Below are positions 1-5,995 of a DNA stretch of 6,965 nucleotides, piece by piece; within the stretch, counting starts at the first letter, position 1; each line of letters opens with the position of its first letter. Location of the stretch: NCBI GenBank assembly GCA_963972175.1, contig CAXAVP010000233.1:1-6965 (forward strand), in the 5' to 3' direction. Under the pieces are notes generated by a model. That model did no database searches. It worked only from the letters and a program-made list of their open reading frames with translations, and had not been told where the DNA came from. A program made the position numbers and the translations under genes. This DNA comes from Arenibacter sp963972175 (GTDB lineage Bacteria; Bacteroidota; Bacteroidia; Flavobacteriales; Flavobacteriaceae).

Positions 1-2
1 AA

Positions 3-98
3 GAGTTAAAAAAATACAAAGATATTAAAGAGCCGGAGTTAGATGATAAAATAAAGGCTAATTTAGAGGAATATAAAAAACAATTAGAAGACGAATGA
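3..98 (+). CDS. C-terminal end of an unidentified protein (partial, starts before the window)
   Basis: The frame beginning at base 3 is open for 31 codons and ends in TGA at 96-98. The visible tail is strongly charged, with Lys and Glu dominating (for example KANLEEYKKQLEDE at its end), and would suit a helix or short coiled coil. It overlaps the next gene by four bases (ATGA, 95-98), the usual sign of translational coupling, so the two are probably one transcription unit. I do not recognise the family from this fragment and assign no function. The support for coding is the exact ATGA junction and the charged, low-stop composition; the short length keeps confidence moderate. Confidence 0.65.
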   Translation, partial: ELKKYKDIKEPELDDKIKANLEEYKKQLEDE

Positions 99-1480
99 GG
101 AATTTATGGTTAGTTTTACTACTCTTGACAACACAGTTAAATGCTCAAAAAAGTGATGAAATCCAGATAAAAAACATTTATAATGAAGCTCTTACAACCG
201 GTAAAGGATATGAGTGGTTAAATTACCTTTCCAATCAAATAGGAGGTAGGCTCTCCGGTTCCGTGCAAGCGCAACAAGCGGTGGAATATACAAAGGAGGT
301 TATGGACTCTCTGGGGCTGGACCGGGTTTGGCTGCAAGCGGTTAAAGTACCAAAATGGGTAAGGGGTACCCCTGAATTTGCTTATTTGGAAAGCAATCCC
401 GGCTTAACCAACAATGTGCCCATATGTGCACTGGGGGGATCGGTAGCAACACCTTTGGGAGGGCTTAAGGCCAAAGTGGTGGAGGTAAGTGGCATAGAAG
501 GGTTAAAAACCTTGGGCCGGGAAAAAATAGAAGGTAAGATCGTCTTTTTTAACAAGCCCATGGACCCCACCAATATCAATACATTTGATTCTTATAAAGG
601 CTGTGCAGATCAGCGCTATTCTGGTGCGGTGGAAGCGGCCAAATTTGGTGCCGTTGGTGTTATTGTGAGGTCTTTGAACCTAAGGTTGGACGATTATCCG
701 CATACGGGAGCCATGAGCTATGGCGATACTCCTGTGGAAGAAAGAATCCCGGCGGCGGCCATAAGCACCAATGGTGCAGAATTACTTAGTACCACCTTAA
801 AGCTAAATCCAAATATTAATTTTTTCTTTAGGCAAAATTGTAAAGTACTGCCCGATGCCGATTCATTTAATGTTATAGGGGAAATAAAAGGAAGTACCTA
901 TCCCAATGAAATTATGGTTGTTGGGGGGCATTTGGATTCTTGGGACCTGGGCGATGGTTCCCATGATGATGGTGCAGGTTGTGTGCAAAGTATGGAAGTA
1001 CTGAGGCTGTTAAAGGCAACAGGGTATAAACCCAAAAGAACAATTAGGGTGGTGCTCTTTATGAATGAGGAAAACGGACTTAGAGGTGGGGTTACCTATG
1101 CGGAACAGGCGGCCAAGAAAGGAGAGAAACATATATTTGCTCTTGAAAGTGATGCGGGAGGATTTACTCCCCGCGGTTTTTCCTTTGACTGTGACCAGGA
1201 AAATTTTAATCAAGTGCTGGGCTGGAAGAGTTTGTTTGAGCCTTATTTGATCCACTTGTTCACTAAAGGCGGTAGTGGAGCGGATATTGGCCCTCTTAAA
1301 AATAATGATATTGTTTTGGCAGGATTGCGACCCGATTCGCAGCGTTATTTTGATCATCACCACGCTGCAAACGATACCTTTGAACATGTAAATAAACGTG
1401 AATTGGAACTGGGAGCGGCTACAATGACAAGTCTAATTTATTTATTTGATACCTATGGCGTTGTTCCGTCAAACAACTAA
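95..1480 (+). CDS. Secreted M28 family zinc peptidase, carboxypeptidase Q-like
   Basis: A 461-residue exported metallopeptidase expected to release amino acids from peptides using two zinc ions. Residues 1-17 form a signal peptide (short basic start, Leu-rich core, LNA before the predicted cut); there is no lipobox Cys. A PA-type insert spans roughly 115-245 and the M28 catalytic domain roughly 255-455. Expected metal and catalytic residues are visible: H279 in GGHLDSWD, D291 in HDDGAG, the Glu pair E325-E326 in MNEENG, D353 in ESDAGG and H423 in HHAANDT. These motif forms match carboxypeptidase Q (PGCP) more closely than Aeromonas-type aminopeptidases. Length is normal for that group and the domain is complete. 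The start is fixed by the signal peptide and by the ATGA overlap with the upstream frame. No convincing terminator follows. Substrate specificity cannot be read from sequence. Confidence 0.95.
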   Translation: MRNLWLVLLLLTTQLNAQKSDEIQIKNIYNEALTTGKGYEWLNYLSNQIGGRLSGSVQAQQAVEYTKEVMDSLGLDRVWLQAVKVPKWVRGTPEFAYLESNPGLTNNVPICALGGSVATPLGGLKAKVVEVSGIEGLKTLGREKIEGKIVFFNKPMDPTNINTFDSYKGCADQRYSGAVEAAKFGAVGVIVRSLNLRLDDYPHTGAMSYGDTPVEERIPAAAISTNGAELLSTTLKLNPNINFFFRQNCKVLPDADSFNVIGEIKGSTYPNEIMVVGGHLDSWDLGDGSHDDGAGCVQSMEVLRLLKATGYKPKRTIRVVLFMNEENGLRGGVTYAEQAAKKGEKHIFALESDAGGFTPRGFSFDCDQENFNQVLGWKSLFEPYLIHLFTKGGSGADIGPLKNNDIVLAGLRPDSQRYFDHHHAANDTFEHVNKRELELGAATMTSLIYLFDTYGVVPSNN

Positions 1481-1721
1481 TACCTCGGAAGGGCAATTAT
1501 TTTCCAAATGTGAAAAGTTAAAGGAGTTGTTGACAGTTTCAGGGCAGCTCCAAAACACAAGCGTATATTCAATGCTTAGTGGCTTTTAAAAAACGTTGGG
1601 CTGCCAGTGGGGTAGTGGCCTTATCATCTTTCGTACCTGAAAGAAGCAGAACCTACGCCTAAGCCCTTGATGCTTATTTAGTGTCTTGGAATGCAGGTTC
1701 CTATAATACAAGAAGTAACAG
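1481..1721. other. Spacer between peptidase and isomerase genes; no intact gene, protein-like broken frames
   Basis: No complete gene is visible. The first 50 bases lack a clear terminator; only a weak TTTTC/GAAAA hairpin (1500-1516) occurs. From about 1540 to 1680 the sequence is less AT-rich than typical intergenic DNA here. On the minus strand two frames read like protein fragments, one containing GTKDDKATTPLAAQRFLKA and the other VRKMIRPLPHWQPNVF, but neither has a suitable start and both stop quickly. A small TAAGC/GCTTA hairpin sits at 1660-1676. This could be a gene remnant, a dispersed intergenic repeat, or chance. Confidence 0.4.
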
Positions 1722-1752
1722 TTTTAAAACCAAAAACAAAATGTTACCTTTG
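1722..1752 (+). promoter_or_regulatory. Bacteroidota-type promoter of the dual isomerase gene
   Basis: TACCTTTG at 1745-1752 is an exact match to the -7 consensus TAnnTTTG. A TTTT at 1722-1725, 19 bases upstream, sits where the -33 TTG/TTTG element belongs but lacks the final G. Transcription would begin a few bases after 1752, giving a leader of roughly 15 bases before ATG 1774. The leader is A-rich with no Shine-Dalgarno site, as is normal in this phylum. Confidence 0.7.
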
Positions 1753-1773
1753 CAGCTCATAAAAAATAGCGAT

Positions 1774-2706
1774 ATGCAAGACGGAATTTATGCAAAATTC
1801 AATACTTCGAAAGGAGATATAGTAGTAAAGCTTACACATGATAAGACCCCGGGAACAGTGGGTAATTTTGTAGCTTTGGCAGAAGGAAATTTGGAAAATA
1901 GTGTTAGACCACAGGGGAAACCGTATTATGACGGATTGAAATTCCACAGGGTTATTCCAGATTTTATGATCCAAGGTGGTTGTCCTCTTGGTACAGGTAC
2001 CGGAGATGGGGGATATAAATTTGACGATGAATTTCATCCAGAATTGACCCATGACGGCCCAGGAGTACTTTCCATGGCCAATGCGGGACCAGGAACCAAT
2101 GGTACCCAATTTTTTATTACCCACGTGGCTACACCATGGTTGGATAATAAACACACTGTTTTTGGACATGTTGTAGAAGGACAGGAGGTAGTTGATGCTA
2201 TTAAGCAAGGTGATAAAATAGAGCAATTAACCATAGAGAGAATTGGAGAGGAAGCCCAGAAATGGAACGCTATTGAGGCTTTCAGAACTTTTGAAGGGTC
2301 TAGGGAAAAAAGATTGGCGGAAGAAAAGGCAAGAATGGCCGCAGAACTGGATAAGGTAGCAGCTGGCTTTAATGAAACAGAAAGCGGGCTTAGATATAAG
2401 ATTGTTCAAGAGGGAACCGGACCTAAATCCGAAAGTGGAAAGAACGTGTCCGTACACTATGAAGGGGCTTTGTTAGATGGTCAGGTATTTGATTCTTCTT
2501 ACAAAAGAAAGGAACCTATAAGTTTTCAACTAGGGGTAGGACAGGTAATTCCAGGATGGGATGAAGGTATAGGACTGCTCAAAGTTGGGGATAAGGCCAG
2601 GTTTGTAATTCCTTCACACCTAGGCTATGGAAGCGCAGGTGCTGGCGGAGTTATTCCTCCAAATGCTACCCTAATATTTGATGTGGAATTAATGGGGGTG
2701 AACTAA
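1774..2706 (+). CDS. Dual-domain peptidyl-prolyl isomerase: cyclophilin fused to FKBP
   Basis: A 310-residue cytoplasmic protein (no signal peptide) carrying two unrelated proline isomerase domains. The cyclophilin domain covers about 3-160. It keeps R59, F64, M65 and Q67 in FHRVIPDFMIQGG, the NGTQFF motif (Q112, F114), W122 and H127; the tryptophan is the position linked to cyclosporin binding in cyclophilin A. A charged helical linker of about 40 residues (160-200) leads to an FKBP domain (about 205-309) with Y229, F239, D240, F251, V258, I259, W262, Y285 and F302, so both active sites look intact. A longer in-frame version from GTG 1681 is rejected: the promoter lies inside it, and homology to cyclophilin begins just after ATG 1774. 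Such fusions are known as dual-family immunophilins in some bacteria, including flavobacteria. The likely role is folding of nascent or stressed proteins. Confidence 0.95.
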   Translation: MQDGIYAKFNTSKGDIVVKLTHDKTPGTVGNFVALAEGNLENSVRPQGKPYYDGLKFHRVIPDFMIQGGCPLGTGTGDGGYKFDDEFHPELTHDGPGVLSMANAGPGTNGTQFFITHVATPWLDNKHTVFGHVVEGQEVVDAIKQGDKIEQLTIERIGEEAQKWNAIEAFRTFEGSREKRLAEEKARMAAELDKVAAGFNETESGLRYKIVQEGTGPKSESGKNVSVHYEGALLDGQVFDSSYKRKEPISFQLGVGQVIPGWDEGIGLLKVGDKARFVIPSHLGYGSAGAGGVIPPNATLIFDVELMGVN

Positions 2707-2732
2707 TACCCCCTGCTTTTTAAAACAAAAGT

Positions 2733-2763
2733 AAAAGGTTCTAAGAAATTAGAGCCTTTTTTT
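2733..2763 (+). terminator. Rho-independent terminator of the dual isomerase gene
   Basis: A 12-bp stem (arms 2733-2744 and 2749-2760, one G-U pair) with a GAAA loop runs into a T tract ending at 2763. It lies 27 bases past the isomerase stop codon. Confidence 0.9.
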
Positions 2764-3080
2764 GTGCTTCGCAGGCAGGTAAACTTGTGTTGGGTATGCC
2801 AATAATTGGATAGTCAGAGACCCATTAAAGAGAGTAATTCCCTTATTTAGTTTATTTATCGCTTAGTTCTGTTTAGACTAAGAACAAAAAGTGCAATGTT
2901 TATTACCAATAAAGATAAGAGTATTGTGAAAAAGGTGGTCATGATACAGCTATTTAATGGTTTATATTCAGTGTTTGTATGCTAGATGGGAAAAGAATGG
3001 AATGGTTGCGTAGAAAATATAAATATTACAAGAAAATTAAAATGACAGTGTATTGGAGTATTCCTAAGGTAGCATGGGGC
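2764..3080. other. Gene-poor interval between isomerase terminator and cold-shock terminator
   Basis: No gene is confidently supported. A hairpin with arms CTTAGTTCT (2862-2870) and AGACTAAG (2875-2882), one bulged base, has no T tract. Two overlapping short plus-strand frames occur: 2896-2985 (29 codons) and 2979-3086 (35 codons, very basic, with MEWLRRKYKYYKK). The second ends five bases before the hairpin at 3091-3108. I see no TAnnTTTG promoter ahead of either. They may be chance frames in AT-rich DNA or remains of one small gene. Confidence 0.4.
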
Positions 3081-3108
3081 AAATAAAAAACCCATCCTAT
3101 TGGATGGG
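3081..3108 (-). terminator. Terminator of the cold-shock protein gene
   Basis: Read on the minus strand, a 7-bp CCCATCC/GGATGGG stem with an AATA loop is followed by six T residues and further T-rich sequence. It begins 35 bases beyond the cold-shock stop codon. Plus-strand reading gives a weaker T-rich tail, so some bidirectional activity is possible. Confidence 0.85.
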
Positions 3109-3143
3109 CTCTATTTTCTAAAAAAAATTGTTACGTAATTATA

Positions 3144-3335
3144 TTAAATCACTTTTACGTTAACCGCGTTCAATCCTTTTTTACCTTGTTGTAGTTCAAA
3201 TTCTACAACATCACCTTCGCGAATTTCGTCGATTAAACCAGAAATGTGTACAAAGTGATCTTCGCTTGAGCCTTCCTCAGTGATAAATCCAAAACCTTTA
3301 GAATCATTGAAGAATTTTACTGTTCCTTTATTCAT
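3144..3335 (-). CDS. Cold-shock domain protein (CspA family)
   Basis: A 63-residue single OB-fold protein that binds single-stranded RNA or DNA and is expected to act as an RNA chaperone in the cytoplasm. The sequence starts MNKGTVKFFNDSKGFGFIT; the RNP1 motif is KGFGFI and the RNP2 motif is HFVHIS, with the usual aromatic residues in both. The length is typical of flavobacterial Csp proteins and slightly shorter than E. coli CspA. It is a single-gene unit, with its own terminator downstream and the peroxiredoxin terminator upstream. A near-consensus -7 element (TATATTCG on the minus strand, 3366-3373) suggests a short leader of roughly 25 bases, but no matching -33 element is clear. Whether it is cold-induced or constitutive cannot be told from the sequence. 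Confidence 0.96.
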   Translation of the reverse strand: MNKGTVKFFNDSKGFGFITEEGSSEDHFVHISGLIDEIREGDVVEFELQQGKKGLNAVNVKVI

Positions 3336-3688
3336 TATAAAAAATTAAAAAAATTATATTAGGTGCGAATATAGGGTATAAATATTTAACTATATGATTT
3401 TTCGAGAGTTATATTTTTGTTATCCTTTTATATCACTTCCCTTTTTTTGTTATTTTGTGCTGCTAAACCATTGTCTGCTAATATCCTTGCTGCATTATTT
3501 TTTTTCGATGGAAGACAGTTTTTTCTTATTTCCGTTGGAATTTAAAAAATAGTGGAGATTTTGGCCTATGGAAATGGTCCTAGCTTATAGATAAAAGTAT
3601 TTGTAATATAGTATAAAAGGAATGCTATAGAGGCAAATAGATTCTTATGCAGGAAGAAATACAGTAAAGTTTGGGAAAATATTTGTGC
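3336..3688. other. AT-rich gap upstream of the cold-shock gene; no supported gene
   Basis: The interval is very rich in A/T runs and carries the presumed cold-shock promoter near 3366-3373. A plus-strand frame of 52 codons (3394-3552) is open but is mainly Phe, Leu, Tyr and Cys, as expected from T runs, and has no promoter, so I do not call it a gene. From 3553 to 3688 only very short frames occur and I see no repeats or clear hairpins. Confidence 0.5.
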
Positions 3689-3723
3689 AAAAAAATAGGT
3701 CTTCCCCAATTTGGAGAAGACCT
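3689..3723 (-). terminator. Terminator of the peroxiredoxin gene
   Basis: Minus-strand reading gives an 8-bp AGGTCTTC/GAAGACCT stem (arms 3697-3704 and 3716-3723), extended inside by CC/GG after a mismatch, followed by ATTTTTTT. It lies 35 bases past the peroxiredoxin stop. Confidence 0.9.
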
Positions 3724-3758
3724 TTGTTGCATATATTACAGCAGTATGCTTATGTAAA

Positions 3759-4397
3759 TTAAATATTGGGCTGCGGTGTCATCCTTAAATACGGTTTTAC
3801 TTCCTCTACACCTTTTGTAAATATCTTTTTGGCATCTTCAGTGTTGATGGCCGGACTTACCACTACCTTTTCTCCATGTTCCCAATTTGCTGGAGTAGCT
3901 ACTTGATGGTAGGCCGTTAATTGTAGGGAGTCTATAACCCTTAGTAATTCATGAAAATTACGGCCCGTAGAAGCAGGATAGGTGATTATCAGTTTAACCG
4001 TCTTGTCCGGTGCTATAATATACACAGATCGTACCGTTAGGTTGTTATCCGCATTTGGGTGAATCATATCGTATAGAGTAGATACCTTTTTGTCTTCATC
4101 GGCTATAATCGGAAAATTTACCGTGGTATCTTGCGTTTCATTGATGTCCTTGATCCATTCGTTATGAGAGGCCGCACCGTCTACACTTAAGGCCATCATT
4201 TTTACGTTTCTCTTATCAAATTCATCCTTGAACTTTGCAGCAGTCCCCAATTCTGTAGTACAAACAGGGGTGAAATCTGCCGGGTGCGAGAATAGAATTC
4301 CCCATCCGTCACCTAAATAATCATAAAAGTTGATCATGCCCATAGAGCTGTCAGCTGTGAAATCAGGAGCGATATCGCCCAATCGTATTGTTGCCAT
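3759..4397 (-). CDS. 1-Cys peroxiredoxin (Prx6 type)
   Basis: A 212-residue thiol peroxidase that reduces hydrogen peroxide and alkyl hydroperoxides. The peroxidatic cysteine is C46 in DFTPVCTTE, with T43 and P44 completing the active-site motif and R123 in TVRSVY as the conserved arginine. C46 is the only cysteine in the protein, so there is no internal resolving cysteine and the enzyme must be recycled by an outside thiol or protein. The extended C-terminal domain and the ending YLRMTPQP closely resemble human PRDX6. Length is usual for the subfamily and no signal peptide is present. It is divergent from the DinB-fold gene, sharing a 152-bp intergenic region, and has its own terminator. No TAnnTTTG element is visible ahead of its start, so regulation by a dedicated factor is possible but unproven. 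Confidence 0.96.
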   Translation of the reverse strand: MATIRLGDIAPDFTADSSMGMINFYDYLGDGWGILFSHPADFTPVCTTELGTAAKFKDEFDKRNVKMMALSVDGAASHNEWIKDINETQDTTVNFPIIADEDKKVSTLYDMIHPNADNNLTVRSVYIIAPDKTVKLIITYPASTGRNFHELLRVIDSLQLTAYHQVATPANWEHGEKVVVSPAINTEDAKKIFTKGVEEVKPYLRMTPQPNI

Positions 4398-4497
4398 TTC
4401 TTATAGTTTTGATTTAAATTATACTCTATAAAATTAGTAGATTATTATGGAACCGACTTTTTTTAAAGGTTAAAAATCTATTAAAATTTAACAAAAA

Positions 4498-4527
4498 TTG
4501 TATAGCCTTATGTCTATGGGATATAAT
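4498..4527 (+). promoter_or_regulatory. Weak candidate promoter for the DinB-fold gene
   Basis: TTGTAT (4498-4503) and TATAAT (4522-4527) are separated by 18 bases, a sigma-70-like arrangement. It does not fit the TAnnTTTG form seen elsewhere in this window, so it may be chance in AT-rich DNA. If real, transcription would start close to the palindrome at 4535-4548. Confidence 0.2.
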
Positions 4528-4534
4528 AAAACTT

Positions 4535-4548
4535 GCTTAAATTTAAGC
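4535..4548. promoter_or_regulatory. Perfect 14-bp palindrome, candidate operator
   Basis: GCTTAAATTTAAGC is a perfect inverted repeat with no spacer and ends one base before the ATG at 4550. As RNA it could form only a 5-bp stem, so binding of a dimeric regulator to DNA is more likely than a hairpin. It lies in the divergent region between peroxiredoxin and DinB-fold gene. Function is inferred from symmetry and position only. Confidence 0.35.
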
Positions 4549-4549
4549 T

Positions 4550-5104
4550 ATGAAAGACAGTACACTAGAACAACTAAGGTATCCTATTGGACATTTTGTT
4601 TTTAGTCCGGAAGTCAGTGATTTGGTTTTATCGGATTGGATTTCCCAATTGGAGGCACTGCCAGCCCGTTTGGAAAGTTTAGTCATTCCGTTAAATGAGC
4701 AGCAGTTGAATACTCCGTATAGACCTGGAGGTTGGACCGTAAGACAGTTAGTGCACCATATTGCCGACAGCCACCATCACAGTTACACCAGATTTAAGTG
4801 GGCCTTAACAGAAGAGAGGCCTGTTATAAAAGCCTATTATGAAAAAGAATGGAGTAAGTTGTTTGATGCCAATAATGCGCCAATTTCGCTTTCCTTGGAT
4901 TACTTAAAGGCGCTGCATGCAAAATTGGTATATCTCTTAAAAAACTTATCTCGGGAGGAATTGGAAAGGGTTTATATTCATCCTGAAACAGAGGCAGAGG
5001 TAAGCATTTTGGAAAATATTGGCAAATATGCTTGGCATGACAATCACCATTTGGCCCATATTGAGCAATTGGTGAAGCGTGAGGGCTGGAAGCCAGTAAT
5101 TTAA
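4550..5104 (+). CDS. DinB-fold YfiT/BstA-like putative metal-dependent thiol transferase or hydrolase
   Basis: A 184-residue cytoplasmic four-helix DinB-type protein. It matches Bacillus YfiT, described as a putative metal-dependent hydrolase, whose relatives include bacillithiol S-transferases. The predicted metal ligands are H70 in LVHHIADSH and H163 and H167 in WHDNHHLAHI; GGWTVRQLVHH before the first ligand is also typical. Length is normal. The ATG follows the 14-bp palindrome directly and the leader has no Shine-Dalgarno site. The gene is divergent from the 1-Cys peroxiredoxin and convergent with a CxxC redoxin, which fits a thiol-related role, though that is inference. The 99-bp gap after it has a 6-bp GGTGTC/GATACC hairpin (5165-5181, one G-T pair) but no T tract. 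The true cofactor and substrate are unknown from sequence. Confidence 0.9.
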   Translation: MKDSTLEQLRYPIGHFVFSPEVSDLVLSDWISQLEALPARLESLVIPLNEQQLNTPYRPGGWTVRQLVHHIADSHHHSYTRFKWALTEERPVIKAYYEKEWSKLFDANNAPISLSLDYLKALHAKLVYLLKNLSREELERVYIHPETEAEVSILENIGKYAWHDNHHLAHIEQLVKREGWKPVI

Positions 5105-5203
5105 TGGAATAAATATTGATTAAATAATGCCTACTCTTTAAGTCTAGCCCAAAATTAGGGTTGAGGTGTCAGAATGATACCCCAGTCCATAAGTGGAATT
5201 CAC

Positions 5204-5761
5204 CTATTTTTTCCATTTTATATTACAGCCAATACTGGGTTTTTGGTTCTTGTCAATTTCGTTGCCGGCCAGCAGGGCCTTCATAGCCTTCTTTAGGTCC
5301 TCTCCCGTCACCGCTATTCCATTTCCAGGTCGGGAGCTGTCAAATTGACCTCGATAGACCAATTCTAAATTATCATCAAATAAATAGAAATCCGGAGTGC
5401 AGGCTGCATTATAAGCCTTGGCAACCTCCTGTGTTTCATCATACAGATAAGGGAAGGAATACTTCTCTTCCTCACTTACCAATTTCATCAAGTGGGGGGC
5501 ATCCTGGGGATAATTTTCTACATCATTGCTGGAAATGGCTATAAAAGAAATTCCTTTGGGTTGATAATCCAGGGCAGTTTGGACAATAGCTTTATTAAGG
5601 GGCTTCACAAAAGGGCAATGGTTGCAAATGAACATGATTACAGTGCCTTTAGTACCCTTTAGTTCCTCCAAGTTTTTACGTTTTTCAGTTGTGGTGTCAA
5701 TTAAGGAGAAGTTGGGAGCTATTGTACCCAAAGGCAACATATTGCTGGGTGTGTTGGCCAT
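5204..5761 (-). CDS. Thioredoxin-fold redoxin with CxxC motif (AhpC/TSA-like)
   Basis: A 185-residue thioredoxin-fold protein, probably a cytoplasmic disulfide reductase or peroxidase-like enzyme. The active site is C46-N-H-C49 in MFICNHCPFV, followed by the ISFIAISSND strand and the cis-proline P123 in AACTPDFY. Two further cysteines, C121 and C179 (near the end in SIGCNIKW), are notable and could take part in thiol exchange. No signal peptide or lipobox is present. I chose ATG at 5761 (MANTPSNMLPLG): the longer frame from 5794 adds eleven residues but starts on top of the -7 promoter element. The gene is monocistronic and convergent with the DinB-fold gene. It is a plausible electron donor for the nearby 1-Cys peroxiredoxin, but there is no direct evidence for that. 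Confidence 0.93.
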   Translation of the reverse strand: MANTPSNMLPLGTIAPNFSLIDTTTEKRKNLEELKGTKGTVIMFICNHCPFVKPLNKAIVQTALDYQPKGISFIAISSNDVENYPQDAPHLMKLVSEEEKYSFPYLYDETQEVAKAYNAACTPDFYLFDDNLELVYRGQFDSSRPGNGIAVTGEDLKKAMKALLAGNEIDKNQKPSIGCNIKWKK

Positions 5762-5791
5762 AATTTTAATAGTTTTATACGGGTCTGTATA

Positions 5792-5799
5792 CAAAGTTA
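5792..5799 (-). promoter_or_regulatory. -7 promoter element of the redoxin gene
   Basis: On the minus strand this reads TAACTTTG, an exact TAnnTTTG match. A well-placed -33 TTG is not evident. The predicted transcript starts roughly 25 bases before ATG 5761, which supports that start over 5794. Confidence 0.55.
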
Positions 5800-5928
5800 T
5801 AAGAAATCTAAATTAGTTGTATGCCAATCAAACAATACTTTAACCCTATAAATTAATGGAATGGGAAAATACCGTCCAAATTGGTCCATTGCAGTAGTCT
5901 GCAAACGGAATGGCTGATTGTTGGCCAT
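5797..5928 (-). CDS. Possible small hypothetical protein (43 residues), unsupported by homology
   Basis: An ATG frame of 43 codons on the minus strand ends 35 bases before the redoxin start. The frame is open back to base 6009, about 70 sense codons in all, which is long for intergenic AT-rich DNA. The peptide has balanced, protein-like composition (it begins MANNQPFRLQTTAMDQF and ends WHTTNLDFL), with no membrane segment or motif that I recognise. Its stop codon is part of the redoxin -7 element, and no TAnnTTTG promoter is seen ahead of it. It could be a small gene, a truncated remnant or chance; I lean towards remnant or chance. Confidence 0.2.
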   Translation of the reverse strand: MANNQPFRLQTTAMDQFGRYFPIPLIYRVKVLFDWHTTNLDFL

Positions 5929-5987
5929 AATGGGAGAAATAATAATGCGTTTATAGAATGAAGCGGGAATTATTGTGATAAAAAGTA

Positions 5988-5995
5988 TAAATTTG
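5988..5995 (+). promoter_or_regulatory. -7 promoter element of the csaA-like gene
   Basis: TAAATTTG is an exact TAnnTTTG match placed 49 bases before ATG 6045, implying a leader of roughly 40 bases. No TTG is found at the usual -33 spacing, so this rests on the -7 element alone. Confidence 0.4.

Noticed and set aside
1010..1387. 125-codon minus-strand frame opposite the M28 peptidase
   Set aside because: It lies wholly inside a well-supported gene whose zinc-ligand motifs are encoded on the plus strand; the minus-strand product has no recognisable domain.
1744..2226. 160-codon minus-strand frame opposite the cyclophilin domain
   Set aside because: It is a mirror of a strongly conserved coding region, with an odd Ile/Ser/Cys-rich composition and no family match that I recognise.
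3394..3552. 52-codon plus-strand frame divergent from the cold-shock gene
   Set aside because: Its composition is dominated by Phe, Leu, Tyr and Cys from T runs, and there is no TAnnTTTG promoter; most likely low-complexity chance.
4502..4517. OxyR-like ATAG...CTAT dyad upstream of the peroxiredoxin
   Set aside because: The half-sites are separated by 8 bases instead of the 7 of the classical OxyR motif and internal positions do not fit well; kept only as part of the broader control-region observation.
5622..5816. 64-codon plus-strand frame overlapping the redoxin gene start
   Set aside because: It is antisense to the conserved CxxC region and the redoxin promoter and has no independent support.
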